Positions 30,492-39,760 of a DNA stretch of 64,000 nt are shown piece by piece. The stretch is taken from NCBI GenBank assembly GCA_020831965.1, contig JAFIFP010000009.1, positions 542,829 to 606,828 of the forward strand. Reading direction: 5' to 3'. This DNA comes from Idiomarina sp. Lineage in GTDB: Bacteria; Pseudomonadota; Gammaproteobacteria; Enterobacterales; Alteromonadaceae. The notes beneath the pieces are model-generated. The model had not been told where the DNA came from. It worked only from the letters and a program-made list of their open reading frames with translations, and made no database searches. A program made the position numbers and the translations under genes. Each line of letters begins with the position of its first letter. The stretch's first letter is position 1.

Positions 30492-31265
30492 TTACCCAAA
30501 CATCAGAGCGGTTAAGACGAAATCGAGCCCCAGTACAGCGAGTGAGCTGTAAACAACAGTTTGTGTTGTCGCAGCACTAATGCCAGGGGACGTAGGAGCG
30601 GCGGTATACCCTTTGTACAATGCAATCCAGGTGACCACCACGGCGAACACAACACTTTTAATAAAGCCATTCATGACATCGTGCTGCCAATCAACACTCG
30701 ACTGCATGACGGACCAGAAAGCACCTTCATCGACGCCAAGCCACTGCACGCCCACAAAGTAGCCACCATAAATGCCGACGGCACTGAACATGAACGCCAG
30801 CAAAGGCATACTGATAAAACCCGCCCAAAAACGCGGCGCGACCACGCGACGAAGCGGATCGACAGCCATCATTTCTAAACTTGAAAGCTGTTCTGTGGCT
30901 CGCATCAAACCAATTTCGGCGGTCAACGCGGAACCGGCACGGCCAGCAAACAAGAGTGCCGTAACCACTGGCCCAAGCTCGCGCAATAATGAAAGTGCAA
31001 CCATCGGACCAAGCGCTTGTTCAGCGCCAAAGTCCACCAAGATGGTATACCCCTGAAGTCCCAATACCATGCCGATAAACAAGCCTGAAATCAGGATGAT
31101 CAGCATCGATTGAACGCCCACTACGTAGAGTTGGCGCATCACCAAAGGGAACATCTTCAGCGGCTGCGGTTTGCCTACTAAAGCTTGAAACAGCATGATT
31201 GAGGCGCCACCGACGCCGCGCAGCCAATTTAAAGTGTCCCGGCCTAAATTTACAAAAAACTGCAT
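30492..31265 (-). CDS. mlaE: Permease subunit MlaE of the Mla phospholipid transporter
   Basis: MlaE is the membrane permease of the inner-membrane Mla ABC complex. The 257-residue protein has the family features: an interfacial N-terminal helix, about five membrane helices, and the conserved [24 protein letters not shown] region (in pieces [10 protein letters not shown] and [10 protein letters not shown]) plus the [15 protein letters not shown] coupling motif. Its ATG overlaps the mlaF stop by one base. Confidence 0.95.
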   Translation of the reverse strand: MQFFVNLGRDTLNWLRGVGGASIMLFQALVGKPQPLKMFPLVMRQLYVVGVQSMLIILISGLFIGMVLGLQGYTILVDFGAEQALGPMVALSLLRELGPVVTALLFAGRAGSALTAEIGLMRATEQLSSLEMMAVDPLRRVVAPRFWAGFISMPLLAFMFSAVGIYGGYFVGVQWLGVDEGAFWSVMQSSVDWQHDVMNGFIKSVVFAVVVTWIALYKGYTAAPTSPGISAATTQTVVYSSLAVLGLDFVLTALMFG

Positions 31266-32065
31266 TAGCGGCTCACTCCAAGCAAATCATCATGATAAGT
31301 GCTCGCCTTGTAATGAAACGGCACGGGGCCGTCTGATGCGCCACTCAAGAATTGCTGTACCAGCGGCGATTCATGGGCTCGCAGTTCCTCAGGAGAACCC
31401 TGCGCGACAATTGTCTTGTTCGCCATAATACAAACCTGATCCGCAATACTCATGACTTCGTGAATATCATGAGACACCACGATTGAAGTCAGCCCTAAGG
31501 TTTCATTCAAAGATTTAATCAAAGACACCAGCATGCCCATGGAAATTGGATCCTGCCCGGCGAAAGGTTCGTCGTACATAATGAGTTCAGGATCAAGCGC
31601 GATAGACCGCGCTAGTGCTGCGCGACGCGCCATACCACCAGAGAGTTCTTGCGGGAATAATTGCCCGGCACCACGTAAACCCACCGACTCTAACTTCATC
31701 TTTACGACGGTTTGAATGATATTTTCTGGCAGGGTGGTGTGTTCACGCAACGGAAAAGCTACGTTTTCAAATACCGTTAAGTCGGAAAAGAGCGCGCCAC
31801 TTTGAAATAACATGCTCATGCGCTTGCGTGTTTCGAACAGCGCAGAACGATTTAATTTGCCAATGTCTTGGCCGGCAAATAGCACTTGTCCGCGATTCGC
31901 CCGCAACTGGCCGCCAATCAAACGGAGTAAGGTTGTTTTTCCACAACCGCTTGGCCCCATGATCGCCGTGACCTTGCCGCGCGGCACATGCAGCGAAACT
32001 CCCTCGTAAATAGGTGTGTCACCTCGAGAGAAATAAACATCATGACATTCGACTAGATTATCCAC
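31265..32065 (-). CDS. mlaF: ATPase subunit MlaF of the Mla phospholipid transporter
   Basis: MlaF is the ABC ATPase that powers lipid movement by MlaFEDB. The 266-residue protein has Walker [14 protein letters not shown] near residue 37, the ABC signature [14 protein letters not shown], Walker [12 protein letters not shown] and the H-loop VVSHDIHEV. It begins at GTG (32065). It is the first gene of the mla row; the 138-base gap upstream separates it from a TetR-type gene on the same strand. Confidence 0.95.
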   Translation of the reverse strand: MDNLVECHDVYFSRGDTPIYEGVSLHVPRGKVTAIMGPSGCGKTTLLRLIGGQLRANRGQVLFAGQDIGKLNRSALFETRKRMSMLFQSGALFSDLTVFENVAFPLREHTTLPENIIQTVVKMKLESVGLRGAGQLFPQELSGGMARRAALARSIALDPELIMYDEPFAGQDPISMGMLVSLIKSLNETLGLTSIVVSHDIHEVMSIADQVCIMANKTIVAQGSPEELRAHESPLVQQFLSGASDGPVPFHYKASTYHDDLLGVSR

Positions 32066-32203
32066 TATGTCCTCATTGTCCTCGTTACCACTGAGATCGA
32101 GCTTTGGAGATGAATCGCTTCAGCATTGCAGCGACATACCACTCGTCGGCATTGAGCTAGTGTACCGCAGTGACTCTAACGAAACTCAAAATTTCGCTGG
32201 CCT

Positions 32204-32815
32204 TCACCCAAACACACTGTCTTCTTGGTCGTCAGTTAGACTGATATCCACCGCTGGGTTCACTAATGCCCGTAATAATTTCTCGAAAGCAGCATCGTCT
32301 TGAGTGCACTCATTCGCAATGCCAAACTGCTTGCAGAGTCGATGCCCCATGACTGCATACCAGGCCACGCGCGCGCGCGCCGTACCCACCGAGCTGCTCT
32401 CCAGAATACGGAATAGCTCCAATTGCTTATCGCGCATCGGTTCCAACAAGCTTGGGTTGGTGGCAATTGCCGCCAAAATCGCACTATCAATGGCGAGTGA
32501 GCTGCCACTGTGCGCCAGCTCGGCCTGAATTAATGCGTCGATTTCTGCATCGGGGCCCGTGCGCTCACCCAAAATCTCGTTGCGACGCGCTTCGCGCTGC
32601 GCAATGTAGCGCGTCAACATTGCCTGGATCAGGACATCCTTACTCTCAAAATGATAAAGTAAGCCGCCTTTACTGATGCCAGTCGCCTCGGTTAACGCGT
32701 CAAAAGTCAGATGTGCGGCGCCCCGTTTTTGCACTAAACGTTCTGCACATTCCAGAATGAAATCGCGCTTACTCGGGCGTCCGCCGCGTGATTTCTTTTT
32801 AGATTGAATGCTCAT
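32204..32815 (-). CDS. TetR/AcrR-family transcriptional regulator
   Basis: A 203-residue one-component regulator. The N-terminal helix-turn-helix is clear (RDFILECAERLVQKRG, LTFDALTEATGISKGGLLYHF in pieces), while the all-helical C-terminal ligand domain is not assignable to a specific ligand. ATG at 32815 with GGGAG upstream is chosen over the open-frame start at 32827. It replaces the exchanger gene yrbG seen at this place in E. coli, and could control the mla genes downstream, kdsD divergent to it, or itself; an inverted repeat in the divergent gap is a candidate operator. Confidence 0.88.
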   Translation of the reverse strand: MSIQSKKKSRGGRPSKRDFILECAERLVQKRGAAHLTFDALTEATGISKGGLLYHFESKDVLIQAMLTRYIAQREARRNEILGERTGPDAEIDALIQAELAHSGSSLAIDSAILAAIATNPSLLEPMRDKQLELFRILESSSVGTARARVAWYAVMGHRLCKQFGIANECTQDDAAFEKLLRALVNPAVDISLTDDQEDSVFG

Positions 32816-32838
32816 ACTTTCTCCCAAACCGTCCGAAT

Positions 32839-32861
32839 GGTATATTAATTACAAACATACC
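32839..32861. promoter_or_regulatory. Candidate TetR operator between the regulator and kdsD
   Basis: GGTATAT, 9 bases, ACATACC form a dyad with 6 of 7 positions matched, touching the kdsD -35 box. A further half-site-like TGGTATAC lies 42 bases downstream at 32880, about four helical turns away. Confidence 0.4.
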
Positions 32862-32888
32862 TGAAAGTAAAGCGACAAATGGTATACT
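32861..32888 (+). promoter_or_regulatory. Candidate promoter of kdsD-kdsC-lpt genes
   Basis: CTGAAA (32861-32866) and TATACT (32883-32888) are 16 bases apart and 40 bases before the kdsD start. Confidence 0.5.
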
Positions 32889-32928
32889 CTGGTCGCAGCT
32901 AAAATTATTAGACGGGACAACCTTTTCC

Positions 32929-33912
32929 ATGACGCCTTCCATGACCAAAAAGGACTACCTCACGCAGGCACGTCGCGTGCTCGACATTGAACGAGCAGCC
33001 ATCGATGGGCTTTACCAAGGCTTAGACGAATCCTTTCACCAAGCCTGTGACCTGATGTTTGATTGCAAGGGCCGAGTGGTTGTCACCGGCATGGGCAAAT
33101 CAGGACATATTGGCGGAAAGATTGCCGCTACTTTAGCAAGTACGGGAACACCTGCCTTTTTCGTTCACCCGGGTGAAGCAAGTCATGGCGATTTGGGCAT
33201 GATCACCAAGCAAGATGTGGTGATCGCAATTTCAAATTCTGGCGAAACAGGTGAAGTCGTAAGTTTATTGCCGGTCCTGAAACGCCTCTCAGTACCGTTA
33301 ATTGCCATGACTGGGCGTCCCGACTCGACACTCGCCACACTTGCCGATTGCCATATCTCCATTCAAGTCGCTGAAGAAGCGTGCCCCCTTGGCTTAGCTC
33401 CTACCGCGAGCACCACAGCGACCCTAGTGATGGGTGACGCACTGGCGGTGTCATTACTCCACGCACGCGGCTTTACGGCTGACGACTTTGCGTTGTCCCA
33501 CCCCGGCGGAAGTCTTGGCAAGCGCTTGCTGTTGCGGGTTAGTGACATTATGCATTCAGGTGAGCGTGTGCCACGAGTGCCGCGCACCGCTATTACTTCA
33601 GAAGCCTTGTTGGAAATGTCTCGCAAAGGCTTAGGCATGACCACTATTGTGGATGACCAAGGTAAGCTGCTCGGCATCTTTACAGACGGCGATTTGCGTC
33701 GCATTCTCGACCAACGGATGGACGTTCACAAAACCCCCATCGCTGAGGTTATGACCTCACGCTGCATCACCGCGCGTCCAGAGATGCTCGCGGCTGAAGC
33801 TTTACATCTTATGGAAACACGCAAGATTAATGGCTTAATTGTGGTGGACAGCGAGCAACAGCCGGTCGGGGCGTTCAACATGCACGACCTGCTGCAAGCA
33901 GGAGTAATTTAA
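32929..33912 (+). CDS. kdsD: D-arabinose 5-phosphate isomerase KdsD
   Basis: KdsD converts ribulose 5-phosphate to arabinose 5-phosphate, the first step towards Kdo of lipopolysaccharide. The 327-residue protein has an SIS isomerase domain (VVTGMGKSGHIGGKIAATLAS in pieces; SNSGETGEV; SHPGGSLGKRLL) followed by two CBS domains (VSDIMHSGERVP and IAEVMTSRCIT). Length matches E. coli KdsD. It is the first gene of the LPS-transport/sigma-54 gene row. An ATG at 32941 (MTKKDYL) is an alternative start. Confidence 0.95.
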   Translation: MTPSMTKKDYLTQARRVLDIERAAIDGLYQGLDESFHQACDLMFDCKGRVVVTGMGKSGHIGGKIAATLASTGTPAFFVHPGEASHGDLGMITKQDVVIAISNSGETGEVVSLLPVLKRLSVPLIAMTGRPDSTLATLADCHISIQVAEEACPLGLAPTASTTATLVMGDALAVSLLHARGFTADDFALSHPGGSLGKRLLLRVSDIMHSGERVPRVPRTAITSEALLEMSRKGLGMTTIVDDQGKLLGIFTDGDLRRILDQRMDVHKTPIAEVMTSRCITARPEMLAAEALHLMETRKINGLIVVDSEQQPVGAFNMHDLLQAGVI

Positions 33913-33913
33913 G

Positions 33914-34462
33914 ATGATATCCACATGGTATGGCGAAATCTCAGACGCTCTATTTGCACAACTCGCGCAGGTGCGAGTACTTATTTGTGATGTGGATGGC
34001 GTATTTTCTGACGGTCGCATTTATCTCGGCAACGACGGCGAAGAACTAAAGGCCTTTCACACCCGTGACGGTCTAGGTGTAAAAGCCTTGCGTAGCGCGG
34101 GCATTGAAGTTGGCGTAATCACCGGCCGCAAGTCCAATATCGTTGAACAACGCATGACAGCGCTTGGCGTACCTTTTATTTTTCAGGGCCAAGAAGATAA
34201 GTCCGCAGCATTTCATAGCATTCTTGACGCACTCTCTCTCGAGCCAAGCCAAGTTGCCTATATCGGTGACGACAGCCCCGATCTTGCCATGATTCATATG
34301 GCCGGACTCGGCGTTGCTCCGCACGATGCGCACCCCGGTGTTCAACAGGCAGCCGATTATGTCACAACTTGTCGCGGTGGTTTTGGCGCCGTGCGCGAAA
34401 TTGCCGACCTCATTTTGCTTGCCCAAGGGAAGCTGCATCAAGTGATGGAGAGTAGTACGTGA
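33914..34462 (+). CDS. kdsC: 3-deoxy-D-manno-octulosonate 8-phosphate phosphatase KdsC
   Basis: KdsC removes phosphate from Kdo-8-phosphate. It is a capless HAD-superfamily phosphatase: the nucleophile motif CDVDGVFSDG, the ITGRKSNIVEQR motif II and the later YIGDDSPDLAMI motif are all present in 182 residues. It follows kdsD by one base and overlaps lptC by 4 bases. Confidence 0.95.
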   Translation: MISTWYGEISDALFAQLAQVRVLICDVDGVFSDGRIYLGNDGEELKAFHTRDGLGVKALRSAGIEVGVITGRKSNIVEQRMTALGVPFIFQGQEDKSAAFHSILDALSLEPSQVAYIGDDSPDLAMIHMAGLGVAPHDAHPGVQQAADYVTTCRGGFGAVREIADLILLAQGKLHQVMESST

Positions 34463-35052
34463 ATTTTCGCACGTGGCTGATCATTCTTCTCGTTGGACTT
34501 ACAGCGGTGTTATTGCTGTGGCAACCTTGGGATGAGCAACCCGACGTGATTTCGGATATCGGTACAGAGCAACAAATTCCAGACTTCACCGCTGAAGGAT
34601 TAGTCACTCGGATATACGAGAGTGATGGTATGTTGACTCACCAAATTCGCGCTGAGCACATGGCTTACTTTGGTCAACTTCGGCTGACTGAACTGCAGGC
34701 CCCTGTTTACATCAGCAACTTGCGCGACATGCCAGTCGGTGCCGGTGAGCTTTGGCAAGTGAAGGCACGCAAAGGGCGCTTCATTAACGAAGAGAAACTT
34801 GAACTGATTGACGATGTTGAGATCACGAACTTGTCGGAAATCGGGTATATTCGAAATATATCGACCGATTATTTGGCAATTAATATCGTAACTCAGGAAA
34901 TGTATACGGATTCAGCGGTCTTAATCACGGGCCCCCAATTTATTGTTCGCGGTATTGGGCTGCGGGTAAATTTGGAAACACAGCAACTGGAACTCATTGA
35001 GCATGTTAGAACGACGTATTATCCAAACAATCTTGTGCGCGAGTCTCTTTAG
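34459..35052 (+). CDS. lptC: LPS transport protein LptC
   Basis: LptC is the bitopic inner-membrane protein that receives LPS from LptB2FG and hands it to LptA. The 197-residue protein has a membrane helix at residues about 5-22 and a periplasmic beta-jellyroll domain (FTAEGLVTRIYESDGMLTHQIRAEHM region in pieces). It starts inside the kdsC stop and its last 50 bases overlap the start of lptA. Confidence 0.92.
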   Translation: MNFRTWLIILLVGLTAVLLLWQPWDEQPDVISDIGTEQQIPDFTAEGLVTRIYESDGMLTHQIRAEHMAYFGQLRLTELQAPVYISNLRDMPVGAGELWQVKARKGRFINEEKLELIDDVEITNLSEIGYIRNISTDYLAINIVTQEMYTDSAVLITGPQFIVRGIGLRVNLETQQLELIEHVRTTYYPNNLVRESL

Positions 35053-35578
35053 TCTAGCGCCCGTTATCGCTTCGGCGTCCGTGACGCTCGAGCGAGACTT
35101 TCAGCAGCCTGTAGATATCGAGGCCGATCGTGAGTTTCTCGACATGCGCGAAGGCATTTTTCAAGTGCAGGGTAACGTGATTATTCGCCAAGGTAGCATG
35201 ACTATTCGGGCGGATGAACTCGAAATAGAGGGCTTTAGTGAGGCTGGTGGCGATGCAGAGCGATTCGTCGCGAAAGGTTCACCCGCAACCTACGAGCAAG
35301 AGATTGACGTGGACATTTTTGTGACAGCAAGTGCAGAAGAAATTATCTACGATGCGGTTGAACGTATTTTAATCATGCAAGGCAACGCCGAGCTCTTCCA
35401 AGGTGGCAACGTCGTTCGGGCTGCGCGCATTACTTACAATCTTGAAGCGCAACAAATTGAAGCGGAACGGGGTGAGTCAGATGACGAGCGCGTCCGAAAC
35501 ATTTTCCAGCCGCGTGAGCGCACTAACAACGAAAACAACGGCGCCAACAACAATTCAAATAGCCAAGGGAATCGATAA
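35003..35578 (+). CDS. lptA: Periplasmic LPS-bridge protein LptA
   Basis: LptA polymerises into the beta-jellyroll bridge that carries LPS across the periplasm to LptD. ATG at 35003 gives 191 residues with a signal peptide cleaved near ASA (residue 23), then the OstA-type repeat core (DREFLDMREGIFQVQGNVIIRQG in pieces; IRADELEIEGF) and a low-complexity Asn-rich tail (NNENNGANNNSNSQG). The TTG at 34997 is an unlikely alternative. The start lies 50 bases inside lptC, a larger overlap than usual. Confidence 0.92.
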   Translation: MLERRIIQTILCASLFSLAPVIASASVTLERDFQQPVDIEADREFLDMREGIFQVQGNVIIRQGSMTIRADELEIEGFSEAGGDAERFVAKGSPATYEQEIDVDIFVTASAEEIIYDAVERILIMQGNAELFQGGNVVRAARITYNLEAQQIEAERGESDDERVRNIFQPRERTNNENNGANNNSNSQGNR

Positions 35579-35584
35579 CTTATC

Positions 35585-36310
35585 ATGTCACAGCTACGCG
35601 CAGAGCACCTTGCCAAGTCTTACAAAGGCCGAACCGTTGTCAGTGATGTGAGTATCTCCGTCGATGCCGGTCAAGTCGTTGGCCTCCTCGGCCCTAACGG
35701 AGCAGGTAAAACGACCACCTTCTACATGATCGTAGGCTTAGTCGCGAATGACAAAGGTAAGATTATCCTTGATGAGCAGGATATCACCGTCATGCCCATG
35801 CATGAGCGCGCACGCCGAGGAATCGGCTATCTACCCCAAGAATCATCGGTCTTTCGCAAACTCACAGTACGCGAAAATATTATGGCTATTTTAGAGACAC
35901 GCAAGGACCTCAAACCCGCTCAGCGTGAGGACAAGCTCGACAGTCTCGTCAGTGAATTCAGTATCGGCCACATCATTAACAGTGCCGGCATGGCGTTATC
36001 CGGTGGTGAGCGTCGTCGCGTAGAAATTGCCCGAGCCTTAGCCGCTGAACCAAAATTTATTTTATTAGACGAACCCTTTGCTGGGGTAGATCCCATCTCG
36101 GTCATCGATATTAAGAAAATTATTCAACAGCTTCGCCAGCGCGGTATTGGTGTGCTTATTACCGACCACAATGTGCGTGAAACGCTCTCCGTATGTGAAC
36201 AAGCCTACATTGTGAGCCAAGGTCAGCTCATCGCAAAAGGTAGTGCACAACAGGTACTTGCGAATCAAAAAGTAAAAGATGTGTACCTTGGGGATCAGTT
36301 CTCCTTGTAA
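35585..36310 (+). CDS. lptB: LPS transport ATPase LptB
   Basis: LptB is the ABC ATPase that drives LPS extraction by LptB2FG. The 241-residue protein has Walker [14 protein letters not shown] near residue 36, the Q-loop region [13 protein letters not shown], signature [15 protein letters not shown], Walker [13 protein letters not shown] and H-loop [10 protein letters not shown]. It follows lptA by 6 bases and precedes rpoN, the standard order. Confidence 0.97.
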   Translation: MSQLRAEHLAKSYKGRTVVSDVSISVDAGQVVGLLGPNGAGKTTTFYMIVGLVANDKGKIILDEQDITVMPMHERARRGIGYLPQESSVFRKLTVRENIMAILETRKDLKPAQREDKLDSLVSEFSIGHIINSAGMALSGGERRRVEIARALAAEPKFILLDEPFAGVDPISVIDIKKIIQQLRQRGIGVLITDHNVRETLSVCEQAYIVSQGQLIAKGSAQQVLANQKVKDVYLGDQFSL

Positions 36311-36376
36311 TTCGGCTTAAAATCGCAATCATATAACTATAACTAGTAAGCATCGCGAGACTGGAATTCACATTTT

Positions 36377-37834
36377 ATGAAGCAAAGCCTGCAGCTAAAA
36401 ATCGGCCAACAACTGACGATGACTCCTCAGTTGCAGCAGGCAATTCGTCTACTTCAACTCTCCTCCATGGATTTACAACAAGAAATCCAAGAAGCGCTCG
36501 ATAGCAATCCTTTGCTCGAAGTCAGCGAAGAGTACTCCGACGGACACGATGAACCTGATGCGCCACTCAACGGCAAAGATAGTAGCCAGGTGGAAAATTC
36601 CGAGGCCATGGCCAATCAGGATATGCCAGATGATTTGCCGGTTGATTCTACCTGGGAAGACACTTGGTCTGCCGGAGCAGGCTTACGCAGCACCGGTGGC
36701 GGCATACCCGCAGACGACGACTACGTTTATCAAGGTGAAACCAGCGAGAGTCTGCAGGATTATTTGCTCTGGCAAATGCGCTTATCTCATTTCAGTGAAA
36801 CTGACGAAAAAATTGCAGAAATAATTATCGATTCAGTCGACGAAACCGGATATTTGACCCAAACTTTAGATGAGGTACTCGCCGCAGTTCAGAGGGACGA
36901 TCCGGAGGTCACATTGGAAGAAGTCGCAGTTGTCCTCAAACGAATTCAAAACTTTGATCCGGTTGGAGTGGCCGCCCGTGACGTTGGTGAATGCCTGCTG
37001 ATTCAGCTTAATCATAAGCCAACTGATACCCCCTGGCTGGAAGAGACACGTCACATTATTCGAGAGCACCTCGATTTACTCGGAAATCGCGATTACCGTA
37101 CGCTCGCCCGGAAAACCCGATTAAAGGAAGATCAACTCCGCGAAGTGATGAAGTTGATTCACATGCTGCATCCAAGACCGGGTGACACCTTTGCACCGAG
37201 TGACAGTGAATATGTCATTCCTGATGTATCAGTTCGTAAACACAATGGGCGTTGGGTCGTTGAACTAAACCCCGATGCTCTGCCCAAAGTCCGGGTGAAT
37301 GAAGAGTATGCAGCCTTATCGCGCAATGCCAAAAGTGCCGACGATAGCCAATACATTAAACAGCATGTTCAAGATGCACGTTGGTTTATCAAAAGCTTAG
37401 AAAGCCGAAATGAAACATTATTGAAAGTTGCCAATTGTATTGTGCAACGCCAACAGGCATTCTTTGAATATGGTGAAGAAGCCATGAAGCCGATGGTTTT
37501 AAATGATGTTGCGGAAGCCATTGAAATGCATGAATCAACGGTCTCTCGCGTCACCACGCAAAAGTTTATGCACACGCCGCGTGGCATTTTTGAATTGAAG
37601 TACTTTTTCTCCAGTCATGTAAGTACTGAAGATGGCGGCGAATGTTCCTCCACGGCGATCCGAGCCTTAATTCGGAAACTTGTGGCGGCGGAAACCCCAG
37701 CAAAACCGTTAAGTGACAGTAAAATAGCTGAACTCATAGCGGACCAGGGTATCCAAGTAGCACGACGCACGATAGCGAAGTATCGGGAAGCGATGAATAT
37801 CCCACCTTCGAATCAGCGAAAAAGTCTTTTATAA
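36377..37834 (+). CDS. rpoN: RNA polymerase sigma-54 factor RpoN
   Basis: RpoN directs RNA polymerase to -24/-12 promoters that need enhancer-binding ATPases. The 485-residue protein has the glutamine- and leucine-rich Region I ([21 protein letters not shown] in pieces), an acidic Region II, the core-binding domain, and the C-terminal DNA-binding domain ending with the RpoN box [10 protein letters not shown]. It lies in the conserved lptB-rpoN-hpf-ptsN context. Confidence 0.97.
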   Translation: MKQSLQLKIGQQLTMTPQLQQAIRLLQLSSMDLQQEIQEALDSNPLLEVSEEYSDGHDEPDAPLNGKDSSQVENSEAMANQDMPDDLPVDSTWEDTWSAGAGLRSTGGGIPADDDYVYQGETSESLQDYLLWQMRLSHFSETDEKIAEIIIDSVDETGYLTQTLDEVLAAVQRDDPEVTLEEVAVVLKRIQNFDPVGVAARDVGECLLIQLNHKPTDTPWLEETRHIIREHLDLLGNRDYRTLARKTRLKEDQLREVMKLIHMLHPRPGDTFAPSDSEYVIPDVSVRKHNGRWVVELNPDALPKVRVNEEYAALSRNAKSADDSQYIKQHVQDARWFIKSLESRNETLLKVANCIVQRQQAFFEYGEEAMKPMVLNDVAEAIEMHESTVSRVTTQKFMHTPRGIFELKYFFSSHVSTEDGGECSSTAIRALIRKLVAAETPAKPLSDSKIAELIADQGIQVARRTIAKYREAMNIPPSNQRKSLL

Positions 37835-37860
37835 CGACGGCAACAGAAGGAAGACGTACT

Positions 37861-38148
37861 ATGCAAATTAACCTGACAGGCCATCACATCGATATTACGG
37901 ACGCTCTGCGTGAATACGTCGATAGTAAATTCGCAAAATTGGAACGTCATTTCGACCATATTAATAACGTGCACGTCATTTTGAATGTTGAGAAACTGAA
38001 TCAGAAAGCAGAAGCAACGGTGCATTTGAGTGGTGGTGAAGTCTTCGCAACCTCTGAACACCAAGATATGTATGCCGCAATCGATGGCCTCATCGATAAA
38101 TTAGACCGACAGGTCATTAAGCATAAAGAGAAACTGAAAAAACATTAG
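37861..38148 (+). CDS. hpf: Ribosome hibernation promoting factor HPF (short form)
   Basis: HPF binds the 30S decoding region in stationary phase and helps form inactive 100S dimers. The 95-residue length and lack of a C-terminal dimerisation domain mark the short form. It starts with MQINLTGHHIDITDALREYV, the standard family N-terminus. It follows rpoN by 26 bases. Confidence 0.95.
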   Translation: MQINLTGHHIDITDALREYVDSKFAKLERHFDHINNVHVILNVEKLNQKAEATVHLSGGEVFATSEHQDMYAAIDGLIDKLDRQVIKHKEKLKKH

Positions 38149-38154
38149 GTGAGT

Positions 38155-38622
38155 ATGGATCTTCGCGACATTCTCAGCCCGGACTGCACCCGTTCCGCAG
38201 TCCGGGACACAAGCAAAAAGAAGCTACTCGAAGTCATTAGTCAGATGGTGGCTCCGAAACTCGGTGGCGTCAGCCGAGACGACGTCTTCGACAGTCTCTT
38301 ACAACGTGAACGTTTAGGTAGTACCGGGATTGGGTTAGGTATCGCCATTCCGCACGGTCGGTTGGCAAACGCAAATCATCCAGTCGCGGTACTCATCACG
38401 CTCGCACAGCCGATTGAGTTCGACGCTATCGACAATCAGCCTGTCGATATAGTGTTTGCCTTATTAGTGCCTCAAAACGATCCGGAAACTCACCTTAAAA
38501 CCTTGTCTGAAGTTGCGGCGCGGCTCAACAATCGTGAATGTTGCCGAAAACTGCGACAAGCGAGCGATGACGCCACGCTCTACGAAGTTTTTACCGAGGC
38601 CGGAGCTGAATGCAACTCATAA
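38155..38622 (+). CDS. ptsN: PTS-Ntr EIIA component PtsN
   Basis: PtsN is the regulatory EIIA protein of the nitrogen-related phosphotransferase chain (PtsP-Npr-PtsN), with roles in potassium and nitrogen balance. ATG at 38155 (MDLRDILSPDC, AGGTGA upstream) gives 155 residues; GTG at 38149 is possible. The phospho-accepting histidine lies in GIAIPHGRL at residue 67. The stop overlaps rapZ by 13 bases. Confidence 0.95.
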   Translation: MDLRDILSPDCTRSAVRDTSKKKLLEVISQMVAPKLGGVSRDDVFDSLLQRERLGSTGIGLGIAIPHGRLANANHPVAVLITLAQPIEFDAIDNQPVDIVFALLVPQNDPETHLKTLSEVAARLNNRECCRKLRQASDDATLYEVFTEAGAECNS

Positions 38623-39464
38623 TTGTCAGTGGCCGTTCGGGCTCTGGAAAAACCATTGCGCTACGTGTTCTTGAAGACTTGGGTTTTTACTGTGTCGACA
38701 ACCTGCCCCTTCACTTACTACCGACCCTCATTCATGCGGTTCACAGCCGCTATGAAGCCATTGCCGTCAGTATTGACGTGCGCAATGTGCCAGAGAGTGA
38801 CGCCGAGTTAAGTGATGCACTTGATTTTTTGCCCAGTAAAATCAAACCTGAAATCTTGTTCATTGACGCCAGTGATGAGGTGTTACTGCGGCGTTACGGC
38901 GAAACACGCCGTCTCCATCCACTCTCGAAGCAGGCGGAAGCCCTTCCCGACGCTATTGCGCTTGAAAATAAGTTACTAGAACCTTTGGTTGCGCGGGCAG
39001 TCTGGCAGATCGACAGCAGTACACTGAGCGTCCATGAGTTAAGTGAAATGGTGCGGGAGTTGGTGCTCGGGCGGAAAGAAAACAGCCTTATTTTGACCTT
39101 CTTGTCATTTGGCTTTAAACACGGCATTCCAGCGAATGCCGATACTGTATTCGACGCGCGTATTCTGCCAAACCCGCACTGGGAGCCGAATCTCAAGCCC
39201 TTAAACGGGCTAGATGAACCTGTGATTCTCTATCTGGCAAAGCAACCCTTAGTCACTAAGTTCGTATATCAAGTGGAGACCTTTGTAGCGACGTGGTTAC
39301 CCTACTTTGAGCGTAACAATCGGAGTTATCTCACGATTGCCGTCGGCTGTACCGGCGGGCAACACCGTTCCGTGTACATTGCGGAAGAACTCGGTAAGCG
39401 ATTCCGCGCGACTCACCCGAATGTGAAAGTAAAGCATCGCGAATTGGAGGCAAAACGTGCCTGA
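38610..39464 (+). CDS. rapZ: RNase adapter protein RapZ
   Basis: RapZ is a P-loop protein that senses glucosamine-6-phosphate and in enterobacteria delivers the sRNA GlmZ to RNase E. The 284-residue protein has Walker A SGRSGSGKT (residues 7-15), the YCVDNLPLHLLP motif, LTFLSFGFKHGIP, and the C-terminal IAVGCTGGQHRSVYIAEEL motif. Whether a GlmZ-like RNA exists here cannot be judged from this window. It overlaps ptsN and npr. Confidence 0.95.
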   Translation: MQLIIVSGRSGSGKTIALRVLEDLGFYCVDNLPLHLLPTLIHAVHSRYEAIAVSIDVRNVPESDAELSDALDFLPSKIKPEILFIDASDEVLLRRYGETRRLHPLSKQAEALPDAIALENKLLEPLVARAVWQIDSSTLSVHELSEMVRELVLGRKENSLILTFLSFGFKHGIPANADTVFDARILPNPHWEPNLKPLNGLDEPVILYLAKQPLVTKFVYQVETFVATWLPYFERNNRSYLTIAVGCTGGQHRSVYIAEELGKRFRATHPNVKVKHRELEAKRA

Positions 39465-39732
39465 CATTCAACGTACGCTCACCATACGGAATAAATTGGG
39501 TCTGCATGCCCGTGCCGCTACCAAGCTTGCGAAGCTAACGCACCAGTTTGATGCCGAAGTACATATTCGCCAAGGCTCTCAGAAAGTCGACGCGAGCAGC
39601 GTCATGGGATTATTACTACTCGCAAGTCAACAAGGGCGGGAAATTGAAGTCACAGCGAGTGGCACCGATGCCGCACAAGCAATGGCGGCTATCGAGCAGT
39701 TGATCCAAGATCATTTCGACGAAGAACAGTAG
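39457..39732 (+). CDS. npr: PTS-Ntr phosphocarrier protein NPr
   Basis: NPr is the HPr-like carrier that passes phosphate from PtsP to PtsN. The 91-residue protein starts at GTG (GGAGG upstream) and has the active-site motif GLHARAATKL with His17, and the SSVMGLLLL segment typical of the family. It ends the long kdsD-to-npr gene row. Confidence 0.95.
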   Translation: MPDIQRTLTIRNKLGLHARAATKLAKLTHQFDAEVHIRQGSQKVDASSVMGLLLLASQQGREIEVTASGTDAAQAMAAIEQLIQDHFDEEQ

Positions 39733-39736
39733 TTTT

Positions 39737-39760
39737 GGGCGATTACTCGCCCGCTATTTT
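39737..39760 (+). terminator. Small terminator-like hairpin after npr
   Basis: GGGCGA / TCGCCC (6-bp stem, 4-base loop) followed by GCTATTTT sits 4 bases after the npr stop and overlaps the 3' end of convergent pmbA. Confidence 0.45.

Noticed and set aside
32067..32303. 78-residue plus-strand reading frame in the mlaF-TetR gap
   Set aside because: It overlaps the 3' end of the TetR gene, has low-complexity serine-rich sequence and no family likeness or ribosome site.
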